Part shown: positions 1-11,335 of the stretch, piece after piece | Layout of the letters: the number at the start of each line of letters is the position of its first letter | How positions within the stretch are numbered: position 1 is the first letter of the stretch | Source of the DNA: Datisca glomerata | Taxonomy: Eukaryota > Streptophyta > Magnoliopsida > Cucurbitales > Datiscaceae | Direction of reading: 5' to 3' | Assembly: GCA_003255025.1 (NCBI GenBank) | Contig: QANY01008782.1 | Coordinates: 686,659-750,658 of the forward strand | DNA: 64,000 bases | Made by a program: the position numbers and the translations under genes | Notes under the pieces: model-generated | Database searches by the model: none | What the model saw: the letters and a program-made list of their open reading frames with translations, nothing else | Told to the model about the DNA's origin: nothing

Positions 1-3000
1 AAGAACGCAGAGAAACACTAATGTCGACACATGTCAAAAGGTAGAGATATCTAGAATAGAATTCTTGACATTTAGGTTAAAGAAAAGAGGATTTTTTTAT
101 CTTCGAACTTGAAAATTGACTGAATTTAAAATTATCATGTGTCATTGACTAAGCAAAACAGCGTTTCTGCAGAAGTAGACAACTGAAAAATCTCATCTGT
201 TTAGTATCTAAGAAATTTAGCATTCGGTTCTCACCCAAACTTTTAGTAATAAGGTTTAAAAAAGACAATACTTTTTCTTTGGACAGTATATTACTAACAC
301 ACTTACCTGAATAGATATTTATAAGGAGTGCCTCAGGGTGATAAGCAGGTAGAGAACCACCTACCTTCTCAACCATATCCAACATGCTTATTAAACCAAA
401 CCGGCTAGCAAAACCAAACTTCATTTGAGCACTTGTTAAATACAAGCTGCAAAATGGGTAATCACTCTTCCTATCCAGGGGCCTCGACATGCATTCTCCA
501 CCACCATTTTGGTTTGATGATATTTTGAGATCGTGAATGTCAGTATCAGTAAAAAATCTAGAAAGAACATTGTCATCGCTTTTATTTTCTTTATCTACAA
601 GGAACAACCATGGATTAATTACGCAAAAGTAACTGTCGTGAACAATCACAGCTGTGGCCTTGGGACCCCAAATGAAGTCATGAATGAAACGCGAAGTATG
701 GGCGAACCCAATACAAATCCAAATTTCCAATTTTAAGTTTTGTCCAGATTTTAACAAAGTCTTATTCCCACAGCACCTCTGGGTATATACATACAATTCA
801 TTCTTCAAGCAGACTCCAAGTAATAATTTCCCGTTTCCTAAAGTTAACCAGCTTAAAGAAACAACATCACTTTTAAGGGATAATGTATCTTCTAACACAA
901 ACATCCCTTCATCAGCAATATGGACAGACTCCCATATGTGTACACTACTGATGTTATTTACTTGACTCTCCATGCATGTAGTTGCGATCTTCCCTCCCCA
1001 ATCAGTCAAACACAAGGCACTAATAGGACCTTGATGTGCAACAAACATGCCCACAAGCTCCCATGGTACGACTGGAGTTGATGGTCTACCAAGATTACTT
1101 CTCCAAAGTTTCAAACTACCATCAGAGCAGCCAGTGGCCATCACATATGCAGGATAGTTACTGCAGTCATCATAAGTGCAGGCTGTCTTTTGTTGTATAC
1201 CAGTCATTGTTCCTTCACAGACAACATCAAAACATGTAACCTCATCATGAATGTGAGGATCTGGCAGTTGTGATGAGCAAGGAATTACACCAATATCATA
1301 TTGTTTGCTTCCAAAGGTACTTCCAAACCTCCACATGTTGCATTCGCCTCCACTTTCACTGCCAACATTATAATCACATCGGCCTCCTGATAAATCATAA
1401 CAGGTCAATGTAAAATCCCATGATATCGCCTTAAACTCTTTCATCCATATCCCCAAGAGCAAAAACTTAGTGTACTTCTTTGTTTCATTACAGCGAGAAG
1501 GCAAAGGAATGGAAAAGATATGGGTCGGGCCAGTTTCAAAAGGACCATGACCAGTGAAAGGTACAGTGCACAAATAGTGACATTCAATATTTTCTTCTTC
1601 ATTTTGGGAAGTCCAAACCACAAAACAATCAATACCTCTAGCATGTCCAATGAGAAGAATTAGTTCTCCATCCAGTATTGATGATGCCCACTGCAAGCTT
1701 GTATATTTGGAACAAGAATCTCGCATTACAAGTTTTCCATTAAGTTTCCATGCGGGAATAAGAGTTGCAAGGCCTTGAACACATTTAGAAGTACTAGATA
1801 ATGACCAAAATAAAAGCAATCCATTGGAATCCAAAGAAGCCGCTAGTTCAACTTCACAGATGCGAGGATGCACAGCAATTTGTAAAACGCTCCCAGCATG
1901 ACCATTTAAATTCAAATATCCGGTGTACAAACCTGACAAAAAGTTTTCTGACCTGGAAGTGCTATGCAATGCTTCCTCTGTATGAGTTGATGTTTGAGTA
2001 TATAATGAAGACCATATCATGGAATTACAAGGTAATAACTGAATCAAAGAGCACATAATCGGGGGGCCAGACAAGTGGTTCCTCGAGATCACTACTTTGT
2101 TAAGAAGTATTATATTATTTGCGTCAGAAAATCTGCCCCTGTGAAATCCCTCACCAAAGCCATCGAGTTGCTGTTTCTTCCATAATGTGACTCGGGGATA
2201 TCTCAATGGAGAGAGGTTATCCAAATAACGGATGGCCCAAAATGTAACCAACATTTCTGCACCAAAGCCAATCAACCACTCACATCTACTAGCCTCATGA
2301 TGCTCAAATCCTTCTGTGGAGATAACTTGATCAGCTCCTCCACCAGTTCTTAAGAAACTTCCAATTTCTGATGCCCATGTCACATGGACATCCACCCCCA
2401 GAGTACCATTTAAGGATTGGTTTATCTCAATAACAGCAACAACAGAAAAACACATTTTCATTAACTTCTGATCATTTGTATCCTTGATATGCTTTCTGGC
2501 CTTTCCATTGTCCATTTCACTCCATAATCTCACAGTTCCATCTAAGCAGCACGTTAGTAGCACATGCTTTGTTACATGTTTTGCATCTTCATTTGATGGT
2601 TTTCCACTTGTTGGCCTCCACTGGATCATGGAAACAGGAAGAGGATGATGCAATTCAGTTTTTACATATTCAGATTTTCCAACGTCTTGACATACTAACA
2701 CACATTTATTTGAATTACTGATCAATGAGCCTTCTGTACATAGTTTTCTTGGAAAAGATGCTGTAGCGGAAGGTCCTTCAACATACCAGCTTGCAGAGAC
2801 AAGGGTTTGGGGTTGATCTGTTTTAAACTTCCAGGCAATTTCCCAGAACCTGTTACTCTTTCTCCACAAAACCACCTCAACTCCACCAGCAACTATTCCA
2901 TCCCCTGTGCCCGTCCATTTGATTGCCTCCACCTCCCGAGACTGTAGAAGAACTGCATTCTGCCTCCAACAAAAAGAACCTGAATATGAGTCAAACAATT

Positions 3001-4498
3001 TGAATTCGAAGCCATCCAAAGCAAAATTAGAGAACATGGAAATCAAAGTCAGGGCCAGTATTGGATATACTTTTTCTCCCCTTCTATTCAAGGAATAATT
3101 ATCAAGGGCACAAACATGTTTTAAAGAATCTAAATGTATAATATCCAACCGTTTAACCTTTTTTTCAACATTCCCACTGTAAACATGCATAGATATTTAG
3201 TTTTAGTTATTCCATTGTCCGGTAGATAAGAAAGAACAGCCATAAATATTAGAAATAAACTCAACACCATACCTACAAGGCGACTCTTTGGAAAATATCC
3301 ATGTCCTGTTATAATTTGAAACACTACATTTTCTATAACCACAAATATGAAGAGAATGAAAAAAACAAACGAACAACCACTGATGCAAGAACATCTGCCA
3401 CTTAAACAAATAAGCAACAGAGAGATGCATCTATAATCTATAGAAAAAGGAACAAAAACAACACTGCTTGGAAATACATAACATAATATGGATCCTAGCT
3501 ATAACAAACAAGTGGATACAATAACGCTTTCCATGCAAATTCCTAGTCTTTTAGAATTGCCAAATCTTCGTATTTTACAGAACATGAAAGATTAAACTAC
3601 ATATGTCTATCTGAAAGGAAAACCTGATTACATTAAAATGTCAATTCAGTATTCACAAAGGACAGATCCAAAGTTCTAATCGTCCTTTCTTCTCCTTCTG
3701 TGCTTGGAGGAAGTTACATTCTCATTGCCTGTAGTCCTGAATTGTTGAGATTCTACAATGATTAAGTATCAAAGTAGAACGACCCCTATCTTATCAAGTA
3801 TGGTTATAACAAAAGTTCATAATTATCGTCTTTATATTCAAGATGGATTCCCATGCCATCTTCTAAAGTTCAGAATAAGACGGTTAGTCCTTTGGATGAC
3901 TTTCGTTTCCTCAGCTTCCTCGGAAAGTAAACATAAGACTAAGTGTGCAAGTGCAACAGGTTCAGCAAACTGAATAAACTAAAAGCATGCCCATCCAAAT
4001 TCTCACTTTCCATTTACTTTCTTCCACTCAATATTCCCATCAAACAACAGAATGCATTAAACTAAACCGCAACGTACCTCGGGAGTTTTCCGAGTCATGA
4101 GAAAACACCCAGATAGAATTTCCTGATGCGGCAGCAAGCTCACCCTTGGATGGAAAAGCCGGAGACCAAGACACAGCGTTGACAATCGATGACTCGTCGC
4201 CGGGAAGCTCTAATACCTGCCGGAAAATGGGCCCGATCTTGGTTTCTTCGACAGATAGAGGAGAAGGGAAGTGAGAGATCGCCAAAAGAGAAGAAGCTCC
4301 GTAAGCTACCCATGAGTATCCGGCGAAGTTTGGGAGCCAATCAATGGAAGATCCAGGTGGCTCGGTTGGAGTAGGGGCCGGAGGAGTTAGTTCGGACCCG
4401 AGAAGAGGGAGAGGGAGGTGTGAAATTGGATCGACGATGCAGTTAGAGGCTTGGTGAGATGAGGCTTGGTGAGATGAGGCTGTGTCTCCCATCTGCAC
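1..4498 (-). CDS. Rav1/DmX-like WD40-repeat protein, 5' part of gene (runs off window)
   Basis: Plant homologue of yeast Rav1 and animal DmX/DMXL (Arabidopsis AT2G46560 type). Family members help assemble or regulate the vacuolar/endosomal V-ATPase. Exon 1 runs 4498 to 4078 (140 codons plus 1 nt) and ends CCCGAG|GTACG. Intron 1 is 4077-2980, with acceptor TATTCAG|GTTC. Exon 2 is 2979-307 and ends ATTCAG|GTAAGT. The spliced frame is open for about 1031 codons with no stop. The join gives ...NSRG-SFCW..., which fits family members as I remember them. WD-type blades are visible as CCLDGTVRLW (about 2522-2554), GHAGSVLQ...FWSL (about 1908-1797), GCSDGSLKLW (about 1145-1098) and SVHIW (about 930). 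The C-terminal Rav1p_C domain should lie left of the window. Bases 1-306 are intron 2. Start: ATG at 4498; a second in-frame ATG lies two codons in. The ATG at 3190 is intronic. Confidence 0.88.
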
Positions 4499-4600
4499 TC
4501 TGATCAGAGAGTGAGTGTGGAAATCCGGAACGTCAAGTTAGACTCGGGATTTTTGAGTATTTTACCGTATTTAAAAAAAATAATTAAAATACAGAACTTT
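4499..4600 (-). promoter_or_regulatory. Very short 5' flank of the DmX-like gene
   Basis: Only about 60-100 bp separates the ATG at 4498 from transposon-like sequence. The stretch holds the presumed 5' UTR and start-site region, and no clear TATA box. The core promoter is therefore either TATA-less in this strip or lies in the neighbouring element. This is inferred from position only. Confidence 0.35.
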
Positions 4601-4625
4601 TTAAATTAATTCTAAAAATAAGGTG
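4548..4625 (+). repeat. Direct repeat of about 75 bp, left copy
   Basis: GATTTTTGAGTATTTTA, then an AT-rich stretch and AAATTAATTCTAAAAATAAG. The partner is at 6923-7000. The pair brackets the PMD element. It is too long for a target-site duplication, so it may be the edges of related elements or a local duplication. Confidence 0.5.
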
Positions 4626-6835
4626 AAATGGTACATGTATGATGAAAAAACGTATTCGTGATAGCATGATTACAAATATGAGGCCACGTAGAATGTATCT
4701 TTATAAAAGACGTATAAAGGTGCATTCACAAAAAAAATTCTCAATCTTTCAAATCACTAGCAAGAACTTATCAAACCTAGATATATTTCTAATTCTTTTG
4801 ATCTCTTAAATTTGTTCTTCAAATCTTGAAATTATTCATTTTTTATGAAAGTTGTATGGATATATTCAATTTTATAATCTCTCGCAAACTTTAGATTTTC
4901 ATGTGTTTTGGGTTCTCAAATTTTAGATGCATTTTCTCAATTATGTGATGTTTAAACTCTTAATTTGTAAAATTTTATTTATGAATGGGTTGATATATTA
5001 TGAAATTGTAGTTATTAACTTTGAATTTGTAGATTAATTAGTATAATTTCTAGATCTAGTTCTGAAATTGTTGTGTATTGCTTGTAGTTATTAACTTTGA
5101 ATTTGTCGATTAATATTTGACTTGTCACATTTTTATGTAATTTAATGTAATATTTGACTTAGTATATTTTTATGTAATTCAATGTAATCATTATATTTCG
5201 AACGACTCTCATTTTCAGGATATCATAGAGCTTGGACCACAAGATAGTTCGATATTGTATTTACAAGATCAACATAGATCCCAACATATTTGGGACCAGG
5301 AGGATTCTCGTGCTTTACATTGTCGCTGACATACTGAAGTTGTTCTTCGAAACATGTCACTCCATAAACGTGGTAATACTATGTTTTTTATTTATAACAT
5401 AGGTAATATGCTTTTTATTTATAACACCATGCTTCATATGATTTATAATATGATTTTTATAGGTTATATAGCAATCTTATAATGATATTATTCATACACT
5501 TCCTGAATTCTGCATCATCCACGGAGATATATGTCTCTCCCATCATTTGCTTTCATATAGTGGAATGGCATCGACTGGATTGTGTTTTAAGACAATTCGA
5601 TATGATTCAACGTGTGCCTGAGCCATGTGATACCAAAAGACGGTTGCATGACATCAACTTAAGGGGGAGAAATGAACTAAATTGGGGCATCCAACACCAG
5701 GCATACATTGAGAGATGGGATGAGCGTAGGGCACACATTGCTGAGGAGCGCGTGGATGAACATGGATGTGACAGCTCATACATGTTATGGTATCAGAGAA
5801 TCACACGGCGATACATAACTTAACATGGAGCGTTATAGGATTTAATGGTAATTTTTTTATTAATTTATGTAATTAATAGGCTTATATGGTCATTTAATAA
5901 GTAACTTATATAATATTTTTTATATGTGCAGACGGAGAGTCTAGACAATATTGATAATTTGACATTTGATGATACTAAGTCATCTTGGATAATGCTTTAA
6001 ATCTGTAATGTGTGTGAGACAGCCGCACAAGCAATAAGATAAAGCGAATGCGACTTATCAAGCTCCTTTTGTCCCGAAGGCATGGAGTGCACAGCTCATC
6101 TCAAAGAAGTCAACAAGAATCACTTATGCCTTGAGACGAACCATTTATGTCTCAGCAAGAGCCATACACGTCGCCGATCTTTTATACATTTAGAGATGAG
6201 TCGGTGACTCGACTTGGTTCCACTTCTGAACCATTTCATCAACCTCGACGACGTAGAGGAGGACGAGCCGGTGCTCTCGGAGGAGGTGGTAGAAGACGTG
6301 CCCGAAACTCACCTATTGTGGAAGATGCTCCTATTGTGGAAGGTGCTCCTATTGTGGATGAATACCCACTGGAAGGAAGACCCTCCGCTTACTGTAAAGG
6401 AAGAAAGTGTAGCAGCTATTATGGAGGAAGGTTCATCGTCATAAGTAATTCAATTACAAATATATGAAAGACGTCCACAAAGAATAAGAAGATGACCACT
6501 GTGTGGAACGTGATGGATTTATATTTTTTGTATTTGGATTTTTGTAGAATAATATAAAATCTAAAGTCATAAAATTTGTTAAAAATGTATGTTGTTGATT
6601 GAGAATGTATGGTAAACTCATAAAATGTTCTGCAGGATGGATGATTTTTGTATACAGATTAGGTTGTTGATGATTTTTGTATGCAGATGTCAGCTTTTGC
6701 ACTGAAGGCGTCTTTTGTAAAGATGACTTTTGCCAACTGGAAGTCGTCTTTACGAAAGACTCATTTCAACGTGGCCAATACAACCTTAGTTTGGGAATTA
6801 GTTTCAAAACTACCTTATTTTTAAAGTTTTTTTAA
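4600..6835 (+). mobile_element. Non-autonomous MULE-like element carrying a PMD gene
   Basis: The ends resemble each other in inverted orientation. The left end reads AAAAATAAGGT, then GGCCACGT, then TCTTT...AAAGACG (4616-4710). The right end, read in reverse, gives the same succession (about 6820-6735). It encloses a decayed plant-mobile-domain gene, a cargo often found in Mutator-like elements. Exact ends and target duplication could not be fixed. A direct repeat of about 75 bp at 4548-4625 and 6923-7000 flanks it and complicates the boundaries. Confidence 0.5.
5215..6445 (+). pseudogene. Plant mobile domain (PMD, MAIN/MAIL-like) gene remnant
   Basis: The reading starts near 5220 with DIIELGPQDSSILYLQDQHR and an IWDQED block, typical of the N-terminal segment of MAIN-like or 'phosphatase 7 long form' proteins. 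It is broken by a stop near 5327. An intron-like gap (GTAATACT at about 5373 to about 5465) follows. Then 5482-5820 encodes VEWHRLDCVLRQF, LRGRNELNW and YMLWYQRITRRYI, the usual PMD C-terminal motifs. A basic tail (RRRRGGRAG) lies at 6147-6467 in another frame. Family role: PMD proteins are host silencing factors and transposon cargo. This copy cannot make an intact protein. Confidence 0.65.
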
Positions 6836-6922
6836 AAATCACATTAAACCCCAAAATTCCCCACGGGCTCGTGAGTGAGATTATAAGGTGTCGGGAAAAT
6901 GTCGAGCATCGGTCGGTTAACA

Positions 6923-7000
6923 GATTTTTAGAGTATTTTAATGTGTTTTTTAATATATATTTTTAAATAATTTATATTTGAAATTAATTCTAAAACTAAG
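6923..7000 (+). repeat. Direct repeat of about 75 bp, right copy
   Basis: GATTTTTAGAGTATTTTA through AAATTAATTCTAAAACTAAG matches 4548-4625 imperfectly. The sequence just downstream (7001-7088, resuming at 10669-10735 beyond the MULE) again carries GACGTGGC and CAAAGACG signatures. It may be a second small relative of the PMD element that was the target of the MULE. Confidence 0.45.
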
Positions 7001-7097
7001 ATAGATTTGGACACACCACCTAAAGTCACTTTTGCGCGGAGGACGTGGCTCTAGGTAGTTCTTGTTTTTGTCAAAGACGATTTCAGCTTTAAATCAA

Positions 7098-7600
7098 TGG
7101 TTAATTTCAAAGACACCCCTCAACTTTGACAATTTTTAAGTACCTATAAACTTTTAACTCCTCTCAATTTCTCCTTCAACTTTCAATCACACCCCTTTTG
7201 TCAAATTTTTCATCTTAAGCTCGTTAAGCAGGTCACGTGCACATCATGTGATCAACTTTTGGGCATTTTTCCCTCCCTCGGAAAAACGTCAAGTTTTGAT
7301 TATTAAAAAAATATAAAACGCGTGTTTTGTCTCTGTGGGATAAAATGCGCGTTTTGCCTCAAAATATTTCTCCTAACTCGAACTCCCTAAGAAAAATCTC
7401 CATTTCCATTTCGTAATTGAGGGGGTGTCCGAATCGGTGAATCACGATAGTGCTTCTTTTTCGCTGGTTAGCTTCGGTTCGCTAGGGATCTTCGTGAGTA
7501 GGGATTCGTAGGGCTTCTTCGTGATTTGCCGAGCTTCTTCGCGAGTGCTTCTTCTTCGTTAGGGTTCTTCACGATTCGCAGGTCATCTTCTCGTAGGTCA
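7098..7600 (+). repeat. MULE left terminal inverted repeat
   Basis: Pairs with 10190-10659 in reverse orientation. The outer 250 bp aligns clearly (CCCCTCAACTTTGA, CAACTTTCAATCACAC, GTGATCAACTTTT). The inner part is a looser cluster of CTTCTTCG motifs shared by both arms. Confidence 0.8.
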
Positions 7601-8058
7601 TCTTCTTCTTCGACTTCAAGCCAGACATCACTTTAAGAATAAATGTTCCTTTGTTAGTTTATGAACATTTTACGGTACTTTCTCAATTTAATTGTAATTT
7701 CTCAATAATTTTGTAATTTTTGATAGTTTTATCCTTTTTTAATTTAAGTTTTTGCACCAAAATCATTGACGATTAATTATAAGTTTTTGGGGAATAGAGA
7801 AATGATGATTTCGTTTCCCAGTTTGGGAAAGTGGGGTTTGGATAATGATGTAGATGGATCAACTTAATAAAATTAGACTTGAGTTTTGATTATCTGTTTT
7901 GTTGCTTTGAGTAATATTACTGTTAGCGTTACTAAGGTTACTGTTAACGTAAGATTACTTCTTCTATTTTATTGCTTTGAGTAAGATTACTGTTAGTGAG
8001 GTTGTGATGTTAATTGAGAGGTTAATTTTCATTTCTTTTGTCTCCTAGAATCCATTTT

Positions 8059-8481
8059 ATGGCTTCAACTTCTAGTGCTTCGTCTGAAATTAGAGGGAGA
8101 GTACCAATTAAGTATTGAAACTGTGGCATTAGGGCTCCATTAAAGATTTCTTCGACCAATGAGAATCCAGGACGTAGGTTCTTTAGGTGCGGCAAATTTG
8201 AGGTTTGAAAGTATGATTAAATTTGAGTTATTCAATTACTCTCTAATGACGTTATAAATGAATCTTAGTTTATTGTATAACCAATGTAGGAAGGCTACAT
8301 ATGTAATTATTTCAAATGGTTTGATCCTCCATCCGGTACTCATAAAGGCAAGAGGATCAGAACCATTGAAGAAGATATAAAACAGTTAAAGATAGAAACG
8401 CAAATGAACAATGCGAAGATTACAAGGTTGGAGAAGAACCAAACTTATGTTACTGTATTTTGGTCATTGTTAATTGTCTGA
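8059..8481 (+). pseudogene. GRF-type zinc-finger protein of the MULE (one stop)
   Basis: The ATG is at 8059. Exon 1 ends at 8202, an intron spans 8203-8289 (GT...TAG), and exon 2 runs to the TGA at 8479-8481. Visible motifs are a CG pair with IRAPLKISSTNENPGRRFF and RCGKF in exon 1, then CNYFKWFDPPSGTHKGKR in exon 2. This is the CX(1)CG...R.F..C...C..F.W pattern of zf-GRF. A short coiled-coil-like tail (EEDIKQLKIETQMNNAKITRL) and a hydrophobic end (VFWSLLIV) follow, as in plant GRF/transmembrane proteins. The codon for the first zinc-binding Cys is a TGA stop, so the gene is probably dead. GRF proteins are common companions of plant MULEs; their role in transposition is unclear. Confidence 0.65.
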
Positions 8482-9129
8482 GTATTTCCAATGTATTCTA
8501 CTAAAGAATTGACATTTTATCATGTAATGTTGGGAGTATATATTGACATTTTCTATTGTAATGCCGGGAGTATGTATTGACATTTGCCATTATAGTGTCG
8601 CGAGTATGTATTGGCATTTTCTCTTACACTTACTATAAAAAACTATTTATAATTCACATAAGTACTAACATAACATATATTTTAGAAATATTCACATATT
8701 GTTGACCGTTCACATTAAGAACCAAATCAAATAAGGTTAATACAAAAAGATGTTGGTCATCCATGTAAAGGTCAACATAAAAAATTCCCTGTAAATAAGG
8801 TCAATACAAAAAATCCTTGTTCAAAGGTTTCCAACATGTAAGTACGTAGATTAGATTATAAGAGTTTGAACTATAGAGTTATCCCTCCTTTTCCAGCCCA
8901 TCCTCCTCTTCCAGATGCTTGGGCAGATCTAGTTTGGACAAATTGTCCTCCTCTTCCAAAAGCTTGGGAAGCTTGGGAAATAGTCTAGCCAATAAGAAAA
9001 AAAGTGTCCATTAGCCAACATGAGTATATGCCAAAAATCAGTCCAGTAGCCAACATGAGTATATGCCAAAAATCAGTCCAGTAAGCATTATCAAATACAA
9101 AATTAAAGACAGAATTTAAGGACATAATT

Positions 9130-9713
9130 AATACCTTTTCTTTCGGTGAAATTTTTATATTCGAGTTACGTCGTTGCTTACAACACCCCATATTATGTCA
9201 TACCTTAGAGCAGTTTCCACACTTCATGATTCTGCCGATCTCATATACTTTGTTCAAGTTTGATCTTTCTCCTTCTTCTCGCCATCTTTTTTGTTTCTTG
9301 GGTCTACCCAGTTTCTTTATATACACCGGAGGTATGATAGATTGCTCGCGGTCCACTGTCACCCACTATTCAGATGATGGAACATGCTTGATTAGGTTCT
9401 CATACGCTTGTTCAAACTCCCCCTTGGTGTAAACCTCGTCGACATATAATTCTAGATCTTCCCTATTTTCATGGATACACGCAATAGCATGACAACAAGG
9501 AATTCCAGATATATCCCAGCCTCTGCATCCACGAGTCCGCTTTTCAAGGTCAACAACGAACCTTGCACAATACATGTGTTCAACCTCCCACAAGTGGTCC
9601 CCAGCCCAATGTGCAATGCATGAAAATGAATCCTTTTTTGTTTGATTCAATTTGGTCACAATTCTAGGATAAATTAACCCATAATATTGTCTAATGTCAT
9701 CTCTCTTCATTTG
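9130..9713 (-). pseudogene. MudrA-type transposase, C-terminal fragment with SWIM finger
   Basis: Starts near MKRDDIRQYYGLIYPRIV at 9710. It contains the SWIM-type zinc-finger segment (CRGWDISGIPCCHAIACI, about 9545-9480) that sits C-terminal to the DDE domain in MULE transposases. The frame then shifts into the usual basic tail (PPVYIKKLGRPKK, about 9340-9300) and a CX2CX4H zinc knuckle interrupted by a stop (CGNCSKV at about 9212). The DDE catalytic core is absent, so it cannot catalyse transposition. It converges with the GRF gene. Confidence 0.75.
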
Positions 9714-10189
9714 AAATCATTTCATCAATAATAAATACAATAATAAATAACCTTTTAGGGCTGTGAAATGGTCATCATGTCTAATAGTGAATAAATACAG
9801 CAATAAACAACTTTCTAGGGCTATAAAATGGACCCCATCTCTAACAGTGACTAAATAGAGTAATAAACAAGCACACAAAAATCTAGGGATGTGAAATGGT
9901 CCACACTAAAGCACAAACATACAAAAGTCTCAAAAGCATAAAAAAAATGCTCCACGCGGTCCTCCATACAGTATAAACAATGTCTCAAAGTATCAAAGAC
10001 TCAAAGTCACGCATAATAAAGCACAAAAAACATCTCATACCTTCGTGAATCAGACCTCCGCAAGCAATCCCTGTGTCGCAAAAAAGCTCTAGATTCAGAG
10101 AAATTTCATGAAGAACAAGAACCTATGCGCGAAGAAGACCTATATCGCTTACGTATTTATGTAAAATGGTCAGAGAAAAGCTTAGGGAT

Positions 10190-10659
10190 CGCACGAAGAA
10201 GAACCTGCTGCGTGTGAAGAAGCCCTAAATCGTGAATGATTTTGAAAGCCCTTCCTTCTTCACGACGAATGGTTCTTCGTAAGCTCTACGTCGAAGCTAA
10301 CCATCGAAGACCCTAATGAATCTAAGCTAATCAGCGAAGAAGAAGCACCCCCCCCCCCCCCNCCCCCCCCCCCCCCCCCGATTGTGAAATGAAAATAGGG
10401 GATTGCTTAGGAATTTCGAGTTTCAATTTAGTTTTTTTTATTATCAAAACTCGATGTTTCGCCAAGAGTGGGTAAAAATGTCTAAAAGTTGATCACGTGA
10501 TGTACACACGACCTACTTAATGGGTTTAGGATGGAAAATTTGACAGAAGGAGTGTGATTGAAAGTTGATGAAAGTTGAAGGGGAAATTGGGAGGAGTTTA
10601 AAGTTGAGAGGATCCTAAAAAACTGGTCAAAGTTGAGGGGGTGTTTTTGAAATTAACCC
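10190..10659 (-). repeat. MULE right terminal inverted repeat
   Basis: Reverse complement of 7098-7600 with moderate divergence. It contains a poly-C expansion (10348-10379) where the left arm has only a run of five G. Confidence 0.8.
10348..10379. repeat. Homopolymer C tract with one N
   Basis: About 31 C residues with an N at 10362. The equivalent spot of the left TIR has GAGGGGG only. It is either a real C/G expansion able to form quadruplex or i-motif structures, or a sequencing/assembly artefact. Confidence 0.9.
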
Positions 10660-10735
10660 TTAAATCAAAGTTGAAATCGTCTTTATTTGTTCAAAAAAAG
10701 TTGAAATTGTCTTTACAAAGACGATTAACTTAAAT

Positions 10736-11335
10736 GGTTATTTGGTTCGCGTAATTTAGAACAATTTTTACAATTCAATTGTTGATAATTCAATTGCTTG
10801 CAAAATATAATTATTATATTTGGTTGTGCATGATAATTTATGAAGTGATATGTAATAATTTATGATTGATATGTTTAGTATATCTCAATTTTTTTATAAA
10901 TCTGTGTAGATAACATAAAGTTACTGAAATACTTATTAGTTATATCTTATGTAGAAAATATTGACGTGTAATTTTAATATTAATTTTAGTTACTTTTTAT
11001 CAATGTTTAAATAAATTATTAATGTTAAACTTAATTTTAATAAAGTTAATTTTAATTAAATTAATCCAATGAAACAGAAAATAAAAGAAAAAATGGCTAT
11101 TGATTTGTTTCATATGATGGTACGAAAGTTTTTTCTTACAGTAGAAGTGCAATTGCATTGTAAGTTTAGATTGCTTCTATAATCTGTTGCAATTCAATTG
11201 CCTCAAAAGATTATAAACTATGATTATATGCAACTTAAAATTATAGCTTAATTTATTATTGCTCTAAACAAACATGGTAATTCAACTACAAGATCATTAT
11301 AATAGGAATACGAAGGATGGTAGCACGAACCAAAC
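10736..11335. mobile_element. Possible MITE (about 600 bp, AT-rich)
   Basis: ATTTGGTTCGCG near 10741 is mirrored by GCACGAACCAAACGAT near 11318. AT-rich, ORF-free sequence with several CAATT motifs lies between. TTTGGTTCG ends are common in small plant DNA elements. No target duplication was found. Confidence 0.35.

Larger units (their letters stand above)
7098..10659. mobile_element. Mutator-like element (MULE) with long TIRs and 9-bp TSD
   Basis: The left end is TGGTTAATTTCAAAGACACC and the right end in reverse is GGGTTAATTTCAAAAACACC. Inverted similarity continues for about 450-500 bp (7098-7600 against 10190-10659). Both ends are flanked by the perfect 9-bp duplication TTAAATCAA (7089-7097 and 10660-10668), the classic Mutator signature. 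Contents are a GRF zinc-finger gene on plus and a C-terminal MudrA transposase fragment on minus, convergently placed. Most of the transposase is deleted, so the element is not autonomous. Confidence 0.85.

Noticed and set aside
149..3190. Uninterrupted 1013-codon minus frame taken as a single-exon gene starting at 3190
   Set aside because: The ATG at 3190 and the first 70 codons lie in intron 1. A good acceptor at 2980/2979 joins exactly in frame with exon 1 (4498-4078). The 3' end also passes a GTAAGT donor at 306.
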